Shown here piece by piece: positions 8,990-19,779 of a stretch of 64,000 nt of DNA (its first letter is position 1; the number at the start of each line of letters is the position of its first letter). Source of the stretch: Falciphora oryzae (Eukaryota > Ascomycota > Sordariomycetes > Magnaporthales > Magnaporthaceae); the NCBI GenBank assembly GCA_000733355.1, contig JNVV01000002.1, positions 1 to 64,000 of the forward strand, written 5' to 3'. The notes beneath the pieces were generated by a model. The model was not told where the DNA came from and ran no database searches. It saw only the letters and a list, made by a program, of their open reading frames with translations. The position numbers and the translations under genes are program-made.

Positions 8990-10072
8990 ATGGCTTCTCT
9001 TTCTCCCGGCCTGGGCACGAGCAATTCCGTACATACGCTGTCATCCTTGTCCAGATTCCAATCACTTCCACCGGAGATCAGGCGCATGATCTGGGAAGCA
9101 TTCCTGATGGACGCAACGCCCGTGGTGTATCGATTCAAGCTCTTTCAGTCAGCCCTGGCCTCTAACGACAGGCAGCCTGCGCTCGTCCCATGCGCCTGGC
9201 CCGGACGGGACGAAGACAATCTCTGGGACAATCTGCTTCAATCCACACTGCCCACGCGATCCGCTTTGGGAACCTGCTCAGAGTCTCGTCAGGTCGCGCT
9301 CAGCCTGTTCTCCGACACCCTGCCGTTGTACAACTTCCCTCGGTCGGGGCCAATGCCCAGGGGCACCACGCTCGACGTCGAGGTGCAGGGCCCTCACTGC
9401 CACTCGCTCAGATTCAACAGCGCCCAAGACATCATTGTGCTCGAGGCAGACTGGGACGACCAGGAGGCCGCTGTCAGCTACATGAGGGCGGAGCAGCAAG
9501 GAGCAAGCAACAACCGCCGCGATAACCCCCTCTCCGTGATCCGACACGTCGGGATCGCAGTCAGCGACCTCGAGAGCGGCCCCTCGCGAGGGCCCCGTTA
9601 CCCGCTCTCCTACGGCACGCCGCTCGACGAGTGCCGCTGCGACACCGACGAGTGCAGCGACGCCTGCCGCCTGGAGCCGCTACCGGCCTTCCTCACGCTC
9701 CTGTTTCCGCTCCTCAAAGCATTCTACATCGCGAGAGTGGCGCCCGGCGGCGACGACTATGGCGACACGGACGAGGACGAGTGGACGCACCTGGAGGACG
9801 GCATCTGCCATTGTGTGCCGGCCAACCAGAGCGATGCGGTCGACGAAGGTCTGGGTTCCCCGACGCCCAGACATATCTGGCCAACCGTCAGGGGGGCGGA
9901 TATCGACAGGATGTGCGTGGTATGGGACGGGAGGACGGGGTGCTTCCCGACCAACTATATTGTCGACCACATCCAGACGTTCTGGCGCGGGCACTTCCCG
10001 TACTATCGTGGACTAGACCATTTGGACATCAAGTTCTTGCGGCGGATCGACCCCGGCGGGGAGGAGGCATAA
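8990..10072 (+). CDS. 2EXR-domain protein, 360 aa
   Basis: Single exon from ATG 8990 to a stop at 10070-10072. Residues 22-37 carry the family hallmark 'FQSLPPEIRRMIWEAFL'. Around residues 82-101 is the second hallmark, 'TRSALGTCSESRQVAL', typical of the fungal 2EXR family, whose biochemical role is unknown. The C-terminal half is acidic and cysteine-containing ('DECRCDTDECSDACRLE'). No signal peptide or membrane segment is seen, so a cytosolic or nuclear protein is expected. The start is well placed, because an upstream reading frame in register is closed shortly before it. Members are numerous and fast-evolving in plant-associated Sordariomycetes. Confidence 0.8.
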   Translation: MASLSPGLGTSNSVHTLSSLSRFQSLPPEIRRMIWEAFLMDATPVVYRFKLFQSALASNDRQPALVPCAWPGRDEDNLWDNLLQSTLPTRSALGTCSESRQVALSLFSDTLPLYNFPRSGPMPRGTTLDVEVQGPHCHSLRFNSAQDIIVLEADWDDQEAAVSYMRAEQQGASNNRRDNPLSVIRHVGIAVSDLESGPSRGPRYPLSYGTPLDECRCDTDECSDACRLEPLPAFLTLLFPLLKAFYIARVAPGGDDYGDTDEDEWTHLEDGICHCVPANQSDAVDEGLGSPTPRHIWPTVRGADIDRMCVVWDGRTGCFPTNYIVDHIQTFWRGHFPYYRGLDHLDIKFLRRIDPGGEEA

Positions 10073-12465
10073 GGGGTTCGGTTGACATGGGATCCGGGTG
10101 GGAGGACAGGCTATTTGGAACATCCGACAGCTCTACATACATTCGGCACAGTGTCCAGACGGAGGCCAAATCGGCAAAACGAGCCCATCCAAACATCATG
10201 CCCCTTCTACCGAAACCGGGCTGGAAACGGTCGATGCTGGCTGCGCACGAGCAAGCCGCTTTGCGCAAAGTGGGGACCGCCACACAAAGGAATAAGAAAA
10301 CAAAGCAGAGCGTCTCTGCATAGATGTACAAAACCCATTGCTGCAGAAGTCTCGCGACAGTCGGTTTGGTTAGCTCTTGTGAGGTGCCGTAGTCGCAAGG
10401 GGTTTCTCGCTGAGGGATGGAGGTTTGTGGCGAAGACAACTTGGGTGGAATAGCTGCTGGGCAAAGTGGAGCAGCAACAACCAGCTGACCAGAACGAACC
10501 AACGCAAAAAACGGGGCGGTATCGGTTGCGACGATCCCTACAGCTGTACCTATTTTGATTCGATGCTGGCTGAGAAAGAATTTGGACAGTTTTTATCTTT
10601 GCTGTCGGTTGTGTGCAGAGAGCGTTGGGCACGCTCGACTCAACTCTAGGGGGCGAGGCAGCTCGACGGTGCCCGGCATGACCCGCTGCCGTGGATGTGT
10701 CTTGGTGCCCCTTGAAGATTAGGCATGCTTCCAAAAGCCGCGCTCCAAAAGAGCGGCATCGACAGAGCCTTAAAGGCCAGGGACTGGAGTAGCTTAGTTC
10801 GTTTGGTGGTAGGTGCTGAACGGCTGGGCAGTTTAGCTCGAGATTGTCGCGGTACAATGGGGGTTCGGCGTTGCGTGTCGTGACAAGACATCTGTGATCC
10901 TGCCCCCTCGCTCCCAACTGTGGGTGTATCGGCACTGCGTAGCCGTGCCCACCGTGGGTGCCGCCGCCAGAGCTCGGCGGGCGGGCATTTAACAGTGCTC
11001 CAGCAGCGCGATCCTGGGCAAACCGGAGTGATTTTCGGCGCAATTCCAGGCCGTCGGTAACGATCCGGGGTACAGCTGCCAGTGGCAAGGAGCCGGCCTA
11101 CGCGCTTTACGTGACACTATCAAGACCCGTATCAGAGCTTTTCTGCACAGGCTGCAGTCGGGACGAATGGATGGCGATGTGTTGATCACCCAGTGGACGG
11201 TGCAGGGTCTGAGGGGCACTGGGAAAGCATGTTGTATGTAGTGTCACCCAAATGTGTCGGGTCGACGCCGCTCAGCGTGGGGAAAAGCCAGGGAGGCGTC
11301 GAAAGTACCGAAATCTTCCATCCAATCGATCAACCATGCAGCCAATGGTTTATTTCCTGTTCTGGATGCGGCGTAATGACTGGCAACTCGCTCCAGCCAC
11401 ACAACGGTGGACAACGGTGGCGGGCAACACCCGTCAGACGCGAGTGCTAGGCGCGCGCGCGGCAAAGCGAACCTCGTGCAGCATGATATGCCGTGTGCCG
11501 TTTCCCCTTCAGGGGCGGCCCGCAAAAATAGCACTTGGTTGGCTTACGTTGTTTTGTCGGCTAGTCCTGTTGCGGTCTAGCTCACAGGCGAATCTGTCAG
11601 AGATTTGCGAAGATCCCGATGTTCGCCCTGGCCCGTGCGGCCGCATGCGCGCTGCTTATTGGCGTACCTTGCATAGCCCCCAGTGCCAAGATGCCCCTGC
11701 GGGGGAATCCCCTTGTCTTGTCAAACCACGGCCGAGGGAAATGAAAAGGGGAAGCGGCGAGGGTGCGCGGCCCTCGAAACCCTCCTGACTCTGCTCGTCC
11801 ATCATCTCCATCATCACGGCTTTTCTTTTGTGTGCTCATCTGGGTCTTGCTTGGGCTTGGAAGCGAGGAACCAAGGCCAGAAGCAAGAAATCACCAGTCC
11901 CGTCGCTTCTCCCATTTGTTGATTGGGTCATCTGCGCGCGCTGCACAGATCGACCTGCCGTCCGCTCGCTCGCTGATTCACGTCTTCGATTGGCATTCCT
12001 CGGAGACCCTCCCGGACGAAGATCTTCCCTGCCAAGTCGTCCCCACTCCTGAGCCACCCTCGTTTTAGTGCCCTCAGCTGTCTCTGCTCCCTCCTTGGAC
12101 CGTCCTGGAAAGCGGCGCCGTTCTTGTTTCTCTCATTCCTCTCCCCATCCGCGCCTGACACACCTCCCAAGGTCGACTTGACGTCGCCCTCGCCCCGTGT
12201 CCTGCGCCGTCGCTCTTTGTCTGTCTGTCGTCGAGGCGCTGCGATTGATTGATAGCCCTGCCTCCTGCGCGATTCTTTGTCCCACCACTTCTCTCTGTCC
12301 ATTGCAGAGGATGCGCTCGGAGCCGCGGCCGTGATTTCGACCACCATTCCTTTGATTGACCGCAAGTCGCGCCATTTTCGACCAATACTCCTTCTCTTTT
12401 ATCTTGTTTCTTTCTTTCTCTCCTTCACACGTCGGCCGTCCAAATCGGCTCGGCATTTCGTCACA
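10073..12465. other. Long intergenic region upstream of the CRH gene
   Basis: About 2.4 kb. Several open frames exist (the longest at 10207-11088, minus) but their composition is arbitrary and no motif is seen. The last 400 bp are CT-rich with stop-free frames, as in a long 5' UTR of the downstream cell-wall gene. Confidence 0.5.
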
Positions 12466-14228
12466 ATGATACCCTCACGATCGATCTTTTCGGCGTTCGC
12501 GCTGCTGGCCTCGAGCGCCCTCCACTTCGGCAATGTCGCCGCCCAAACCCACGGTCTGACAGACTGTCAGCCGCTGGTGAAGGACTGCCCACCGAACAAG
12601 GCCTTTGGCATCGCGCACAACTGGAACTTCAACGCGACGCCCGCCGGCTGGGAAACCAGAGTCAGGCCTGTCACGTTCGACAATGACAATGGAGCCACCT
12701 TCACCATCACCAAGCAGGGCGAGTCGCCAACCATCCGCTCAATTTACTACATCTTCTTCGGCCGCGTCGAGATCATCGCAAAGGCTGCGCCCGGCGTCGG
12801 CATGATCAGCTCCATGATGTTGCTCAGCGACGACCTCGACGAGATCGACTGGGAGTTCCTCGGAATCAACCAGACCCATGCCCTGACAAATTACTTTGGC
12901 AAGGGCATCGAGGACTTCACCAAGGGCGTGTACTACCCCGTCAAGGGCGGCGTCCAGGCCGACTACCACAACTACACCACCATCTGGACCAAGGACCGTC
13001 TGGACTGGATCATCGACGGGCAGATCGTCCGCACCCTGCTGCCCAAGGACGCCAACAACACGTACAACTACCCCCAGACCCCTATGCGCATCTCCATGGG
13101 CATCTGGGCCGCTAGCGACCCGAGGTTGCCCAAGGGCACCCAGGAGTGGGGAGGAGGTGCCACCGACTTCAGCAAGGGCCCCTTCAGCATGCATGTCAAG
13201 AGCACTTATGTCGAGGACTTCAGCACTGGCAAGGAATATGTCTATGGCGATCGCAGTGGAACCCACCAGAGCATCAAGATCGTTGCGTAAGTTTCTCCAT
13301 GGATCCGGCCTGATCCCAAGCGGCCTTGTGCCTGCGGCTAACCCCCGACTTCGCGAACAGTGGAGAGTCCACGGCCAACACCACTATCATGGCGGCTCAG
13401 ACTCAAGATAAGAGTGTTTCCGACCGCTGGAACGAGCTCTCATCGGGCGCCAAGACGGGCGTGTACGTGGGCGCCTCAGCCTTCGTTGCCATCATTGCCG
13501 GCTCGCTGCTCTTCTACTTCCTCCGCCAGCGCAAGCGAGGTCAGGAGGAAGCCAGGCTCGCCGCCGAACGTGAGGAGCGCGAGCGCGTCGAGCTGGAGCA
13601 GTACCGCAAGGCCGGCATCAACCCCGACAGTCTCGTGCAGCAGACCGAGTACAACGCCAAGGACGACCGCGACGACATGGGCAGCCGGGGTGGCGGCAAC
13701 AGCCTCGACGGCCAGGCCGTGGCTCCCGGCAGCCCCCTTAACGAGAAGTCCTGGGGGGCCCCTATGGGAGCGGCAGCTATTGGCGGCGCGGCGGCAGGCG
13801 CTGCTGCTGCTAACGGCATGCGCAGCCCCACTGTCCCCCTCCTTCGCAACGGTCCCCCGAGCCCCAACCACAACAACGGATTCAACGGCCAGTACCATGA
13901 CGACCAGCCCGGCCACTATCAACAACAGCAGCAGTACGGCCGGGATCTCGGTCCCCAAGGCGGCATGAGGTCGTCTCCCGGACCCGCTGGAATGGCACCG
14001 GTCTCCCCAATGCGGACACCCAGCCCGGGCGCGCCGCCCGCGTTCCCTCCGCCTCAGGCCCCGCCCTCGCCGGCCGCATACGGTAGCAACGGACGCAGCT
14101 TCACGACCCCCGCACAGCGCATGGGAAGCCCCGGCCCCATGAACGGGCCGCAACGTAGTTACACCAACGACCCCTACCACGGCCCTGGTGGTGGCCAGCA
14201 GGGCGGTGGTGGCCAGCAGTGGAGGTAG
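12466..14228 (+). CDS. CRH-type cell-wall transglycosidase (GH16), 562 aa
   Basis: Exons are 12466-13286 and 13361-14228, with a GTAAGT...ACAG intron. Residues 1-27 form a signal peptide (MIPSRSIFSAFALLASSALH...). The GH16 catalytic signature DEIDWE lies at about 125-130 (Glu126 nucleophile, Glu130 acid/base by family analogy), with 'FLG' following. The domain ends near 265. Known CRH enzymes (Crh1/Utr2) transfer chitin chains onto beta-glucan in the wall. Here the usual GPI end is replaced by a transmembrane segment ('VYVGASAFVAIIAGSLLFYF', about 308-327), a basic stop-transfer stretch and a Pro/Gly/Gln-rich cytoplasmic-type tail of about 230 residues. Earlier in-frame ATG codons exist from 12277 on, but only this start gives a signal peptide. 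Confidence 0.88.
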
Positions 14229-15024
14229 TTGTCAAGTGGCCGAGATGAGATAGGATACCGTGCCGGAGTACAGCGTTTCGGTCGGATCTGTCCTGCCTGG
14301 TCTCGTTTTGCATCTCCTGTTTCCCGACACGATTCCCAATCTTGGTTTTAACATTCCTCTTCACCTTGATCATTTTTTGTGGCTTTTGGTTTGGCAAGGA
14401 TGTTTTTGTCTGTATCTTCCTTTAGCTTTGTGCTTTCTTTAGTGCCCTCGGTACGCCTCGCATCTGCCTTGTCAAGATATCATACGCGACCTGTGGCTGG
14501 GTTGAGCCCCATAGGTCCCACGCCATTTACCTTGCTGCATAATTCTTTGCGCATACCGGGTTTCCTTGGACTCCGCTAATGTGAACGCTGTGCACGCCAA
14601 TTGGGAGCGCCGACCACCTACCTTGGAATTGAAAAGGCAGTGCAGGTGGCCATGCACACTGAAGGAGTACCATTACATTTGTCAAGCGTGCACTCCAAGG
14701 TTCGTGAGAAATCGAATCCACAAATGCCAGCACTATGTATGGGTCGCTCGATTAGGTTTGCCCGGGTGCCAAGTACCAAGTACTGGGTGCTTGTGATAGT
14801 TCGGGCCAAAAATTTCCGTGGCGGCCCGAATTTGTTCGGAGGAAAAATGCATGTCGGCGGATATATATCGGATGACTTTCGTTCCCAACAGCAGATGACG
14901 GCCAACCAGTCAGGTATTATATGCAACATTTGGGTTCTCGGTCGAGCCGGCGCTTCGAGACAAGGCCCAGGCCAGTGACGCTACTACTCCTCCCGCAACC
15001 GAACACCACAGGACCCAAGCCCGT
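14229..15024. other. Intergenic between convergent genes
   Basis: About 800 bp holding the 3' flanks of the CRH gene and of the P450 on the other strand. Nothing further is recognised. Confidence 0.5.
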
Positions 15025-16934
15025 TCACCGCTGTGCCTCCTTCAAGTCGACCCACAAGTCGGGCTTCATCCAGGTCTGGTACGTGTCCATCTCCCCCTCG
15101 TCCCAGCGCCTCATGCACTCGCGGGCGGCGGCGCCCTCGGCGGGCGCGAGGTCAAAGTGCCAGAGGAGGTGGGCCAGGACGAGGCGCAGCTCCAGGTACG
15201 CGAGGTTCTTGCCCATGCAGCCGCGGGGCCCGGTGCCGAAGGGCTGGGACGCGGCGCGGCGGTCGCCCTTGAAGCGGGGGTCCCCGCCGCCGTCGCCGCC
15301 GTCGAGCCACCGCTCGGGCGCGAAGCGGCCCGGGTCGGCAAAGTGGCGCGGCGTCAGGACGGCGGCCCAGGGCGCGACGGCGACCGTGGTGCCCTCGGGC
15401 AGGGGCTGGCCGGCGACGACGGCGCCGCCGGGCGGCACGACGCGCGGCTGGTTGGACGGCGCGGGCGAGAAGAGCCGGAGGGCCTCCTCGAGCGAGGCGT
15501 CGAGGTACGGCAGGNNNNNNNNNNNNNNNNNNNNNNNNNNNNNNNNNNNNNNNNNNNNNNNNNNNNNNNNNNNNNNNNNNNNNNNNNNNNNNNNNNNNNN
15601 NNNNNNNNNNNNNNNNNNNNNNNNNNNNNNNNNNNNNNNNNNNNNNNNNNNNNNNNNNNNNNNNNNNNNNNNNNNNNNNNNNNNNNNNNNNNNNNNNNNN
15701 NNNNNNNNNNNNNNNNNNNNNNNNNNNNNNNNNNNNNNNNNNNNNNNNNNNNNNNNNNNNNNNNNNNNNNNNNNNNNNNNNNNNNNNNNNNNNNNNNNNN
15801 NNNNNNNNNNNNNNNNNNNNNNNNNNNNNNNNNNNNNNNNNNNNNNNNNNNNNNNNNNNNNNNNNNNNNNNNNNNNNNNNNNNNNNNNNNNNNNNNNNNN
15901 NNNNNNNNNNNNNNNNNNNNNNNNNNNNNNNNNNNNNNNNNNNNNNNNNNNNNNNNNNNNNNNNNNNNNNNNNNNNNNNNNNNNNNNNNNNNNNNNNNNN
16001 NNNNNNNNNNNNNNNNNNNNNNNNNNNNNNNNNNNNNNNNNNNNNNNNNNNNNNNNNNNNNNNNNNNNNNNNNNNNNNNNNNNNNNNNNNNNNNNNNNNN
16101 NNNNNNNNNNNNNNNNNNNNNNNNNNNNNNNNNNNNNNNNNNNNNNNNNNNNNNNNNNNNNNNNNNNNNNNNNNNNNNNNNNNNNNNNNNNNNNNNNNNN
16201 NNNNNNNNNNNNNNNNNNNNNNNNNNNNNNNNNNNNNNNNNNNNNNNNNNNNNNNNNNNNNNNNNNNNNNNNNNNNNNNNNNNNNNNNNNNNNNNNNNNN
16301 NNNNNNNNNNNNNNNNNNNNNNNNNNNNNNNNNNNNNNNNNNNNNNNNNNNNNNNNNNNNNNNNNNNNNNNNNNNNNNNNNNNNNNNNNNNNNNNNNNNN
16401 NNNNNNNNNNNNNNNNNNNNNNNNNNNNNNNNNNNNNNNNNNNNNNNNNNNNACCCGTAAATGTCATCCCACGCCTCCACGTCGATGAAGCTGAGCTCGT
16501 TGGGCGCGACCCTGACGATGGGGCCTGGAACAGAGTCGCGGGAAGGCCGAGTTAGCAGCCCGTTCTTTTCACATCCCTAGAGGCATCAACACACCGTATT
16601 TGTCGTGAAGCTCCTTGTAGGCCTTGGGCTGCCGAGCTCGAAGCAATGCCCACGCGGCTGGTACTTCAGAGATGCTGTTGAGCCAGGGCCCCGGGTACCG
16701 CCGGAGCGGGTGGAAGATTCGCATGCGTAGCACGTGGATGGTGAAGACCAGGAGCAGCTGGAAACCACGGGCAGAGAGGCGCCCTCTCCTAGTCAGTAAC
16801 TGTAGCGTTTTTGTAGGGAGCCGTCATCATCACGGCTTTTTGGTGTGGGTGGTGCTTACGGTGGAGGTTGCCGCGTTGAACATTTGTCCCACGGTAGGCA
16901 TAGCCGCGGCTTCCAGCAAGTTAAGAATGCCCAT
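15025..16934 (-). CDS. Cytochrome P450, interrupted by an assembly gap
   Basis: Exon 1 is 16934-16860 and exon 2 is 16757-16595. Exon 3 runs from 16524 into the gap, and coding resumes at 15514 and ends with TGA at 15025-15027. The N-terminus has a membrane anchor ('LLLVFTIHVLRMRIF') and the Pro-rich hinge 'HPLRRYPGPWLNSIS', then 'IVRVAPNELSFIDVEAWDDI'. After the gap come the K-helix ExxR ('SLEEALRLFSPAP'), the PERF-like 'RFAPERWL' and the haem loop 'PFGTGPRGCMGKNLAYLELR' with the axial Cys. This N-terminal style is typical of secondary-metabolism P450s related to isotrichodermin C-15 hydroxylase. The substrate is unknown. The I-helix lies in the missing 938 bases. The gap would hold about 312 residues without introns, slightly more than expected, so at least one intron is probable. 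Confidence 0.85.
15515..16452. other. Assembly gap (938 N)
   Basis: A run of N inside the P450 gene. Open frames that appear to cross it are artefacts. Confidence 0.99.
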
Positions 16935-18158
16935 TGTGCCTATCCACAAACCTGACGGGCTGCAAAGGAAACCGTCCAACGGAGGATTGGTGATTGTGGA
17001 TGGGTTGCAGAACAAGAGAGCTGACAAGTACAGAAACCATCAGATATGCAAGGTCTTCTCGCGGGGGACGCAAGGGTATTGGTACAACGGCTCTCCCAAT
17101 CACCCCGCAACCCACCGCCCTCCCCCTTCGTTAAGCCAAGCCTACCCAGGTACCTCACAGCGCGCGGGCTGTCCCGGATACCCCGAAGCTCCGCCAAACA
17201 AGTGGAAACGGTTTAACCGGTCATCCTAGGGGTTGATTAGGGTTTTCGGTATTATTTTGGAAAGCCGAGATTTCTGCTGCCCGCACCTAATCCAAGCCCC
17301 CTCCCCTGCTCAACGATACGCGTGGGTGTAAGTGTACCATTTCCGTTTCCATCTGTTCGTTCCATGGTCGAAATAGCCCTCCCTATCGGGCTTCTATCCG
17401 CAGCGAAACCCGCTGATGCTACGACGGATATATATGCCTATTTTGTCCGCGCCCGGCACGGCCCATAAGTTAAGCTTTCTTCCACCCCGCCTTCCCTGCA
17501 GTTGTTAATCGTCTTTTTTTTTTTTAAACCCCGCCCGAGTGCAGACGCGGAAACAATACCGCGATCGCACGTTACCTTGATCTTCGCTCTGGCTGTCGCG
17601 GCGGCTATACATCGGAGCTGCTGCCCCCCACGCCTTATCCCTACGCTAGAGCTCTCCACTCTAGAATAGCCGAATGCATGTGGCGTCTGCAGTCGGGGCC
17701 TAGACCCCAGTGGGTCAATATTGACGTTGGAGACGCACGTGTTTTGCGTCAAGCAGGTATCGTGGCCAATGGTTCCTTTGTCCGAGGAGTTTTGGGCTGT
17801 GGCTTTTGGGGGGGTTTCGGATGCCCAGGTCAGGTTCCTTCTCTACTTTTCCTTCTTTTTTTTTTTTTTTTTTTTTACTGTTCCTACCACAAGTCTCATT
17901 CATTCTGTTTGGCAGCTCCTTACAAACCAGAATGATAATGGGGTATGTTATGGAGTTCTCCTTGCAGGTTCTGGGTGCTCCTGCGTAACCCAAGCTGCCA
18001 AATGTGTGGGTTTTCGTCTATATGCATGAGTAGACAAGTGCTTACGGCAGGATGAAGCTTAAAAATGGGAACTGTGATTTCAGGACACTGCCGAAACAGA
18101 CCTACGTTGTAAAAGCAAATAACAGGGTCCAACAACTTTTAGAGGGCCACGGTTCCAG
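16935..18158. other. Intergenic, may hold 5' exons of the next gene
   Basis: This contains the P450 promoter and, from about 17700, fragments that might be upstream exons of the following gene (for example 17937-18029, with 'GVCYGVLLAGSGCSCVTQAA'). No joined model kept both phase and splice consensus convincingly. A poly-T tract lies near 17858. Confidence 0.4.
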
Positions 18159-19779
18159 AGCCGCGAAGACACGTCCCTCACCTTTATGAGCTCTGTCCAC
18201 GAGACCCTCAAGATCGAGGGCGGTTTCGATGGCTGCACGAGCGTCTTGGACAAGCAGTGTCCCTCTGGTGGATGCTCCCCCGGCATGAACAGCAAGTATT
18301 CAGGTCCCGCGGGCAGGCTGATCTGGAACTCGCTCGTCTTGATCCGCGACATGCACAAGTCGTACTACACGGCCCTCACCGGCGGCGCGTCGACCTTTGG
18401 GACCCAGGTGCAGGACATGGAGAACAACTTTGCCCCGATCCCCCCGCCCCCGGACAACAAGTCGCTCTTCATCCTCCTCGATCTGCTCGCCATGGGCACC
18501 CTGATGGCTGCGGGACCTTTTTTCAACAACTTCATCGCCAAGCTGCCCAGATTCTCCACACCGGGCAACACGGCATTCCCCAACGCCAAGGACACGACCC
18601 TGACCATGATCGGCCAGTCGATTGGTCTGGCCAAGGATGTCAAGAACGCACCCAAGCCGGGCGACTGGACCCCGAAGGAACAAGCCAAGTTCTCGGCGTA
18701 CATGGGCCAGATCATTGAAGGCTGGGAAGACATCACCGTCAAGTCCCTCGAGAAGATCCTCGACGGCAACGACACGTCACTCGCGGTGCTCGACAAGCTC
18801 CTCGCCAACGGCGCCCTGTACCCCAAAGACGCGGCTCCAAACTCTGACCTCGATCTCTTCAAGAACATCCGCAAGTCCTTTTTTTGCGTATGCGATTCCG
18901 ATCCCGTGGTTCAGGGCAGGCTACTACCCCTTCATCATCGACTCTGGGGCTGCCTGCGGCACGAGCAACCCAATCACCAAGTACATGACGGAGGACGTGC
19001 AGCGGCAGACGGGCGTCTGCTACAACAACCGCATCTACTTCCTCGCCATGGTAGAGGGCGATCCGCGAGAGTGCACAGAGGCAGACTGCGAGGACGGTAA
19101 ATTCGCTGCGCCCAAGGGCATTACTGGCCTCAACGGTCAAGACTATGGCGGTCTCACCAGGGATGACATCATCGCTGGAGCGATGCGTACGTATGTAAAG
19201 AACGGCCTGAAGAATGGTGCGGATCCCGGCAACGTCGACCTCAACGACAATGACGCCGCCGATGCGCTGTACAACCTGGACATCACCACGCCAGGGTTCA
19301 TCTCCCTCCCTATCTGCAGCCCCGTGGTCGCATGGAAGTCGTGGGACGCCACAACTGGGCATGTAGGCTCCCCAGGGAAGGGCTCGACACCGAACTGGCC
19401 GTGTGACCCGGCCAAGGGGCTTTCCCACTGTGGCGAGTACGAGTACGACGAGGGTAGCACCAACGACGACTCGCCGTCCGTGACCGATTGCGAGCAGATC
19501 ATCCGCAACATCCAGGGGGACACCACCACCGACTGGACCCAAGACGTCGTAGGCAAGCCCTGGAGAGACCTCAAGGCCAACGGCTGCAAGTTCTCGTTCA
19601 GGGCTTCCAAGATCAACGGCAACTCCGTCTTCTACGTTGGCGGACAAAACGTCATAGACCTCATCGAGAAGTCTGTCAAGGACTTTGCCAAGGGCGGCAA
19701 GGTCTCTGCCAGTGGCCACATGACCTGCGGAGGCAGCGCGGTGAAGCAGTGGACCGAGTGGAAGCTTCAGAAGAATTAG
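18159..19779 (+). CDS. Protein like the C-terminal module of subgroup-C GH18 chitinases, with a frameshift
   Basis: A possible acceptor (TTCCAG) precedes 18159. The frame runs through 'FMSSVHETLKIEGGFDGC', 'SGPAGRLIWNSLVLIRDMHK' and 'LLDLLAMGTLMAAGPFFNN' to about 18880. It then continues only one frame over: 'FFAYAIPIPWFRAGYYPFII', 'YGGLTRDDIIAGAMRTYV', 'PGFISLPICSPVVAWKSW', stopping at 19777-19779. The switch falls in a run of seven T at 18880-18886, and six T would restore a continuous frame. The layout resembles the cysteine-containing region that follows the catalytic domain in killer-toxin-like LysM chitinases, also found alone. No GH18 catalytic motif is present in this window. Whether the extra T is a sequencing error or a real null allele cannot be decided here. 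Upstream exons and the true start are unresolved. Confidence 0.5.

Noticed and set aside
10207..11088. 293-codon minus-strand open frame
   Set aside because: Composition is arbitrary, with no domain or splice context. It looks like a chance frame in GC-rich DNA.
14921..16555. Long frames on both strands spanning 15515-16452
   Set aside because: They are open only because they run through N. Just the minus frame with the P450 motifs is real.
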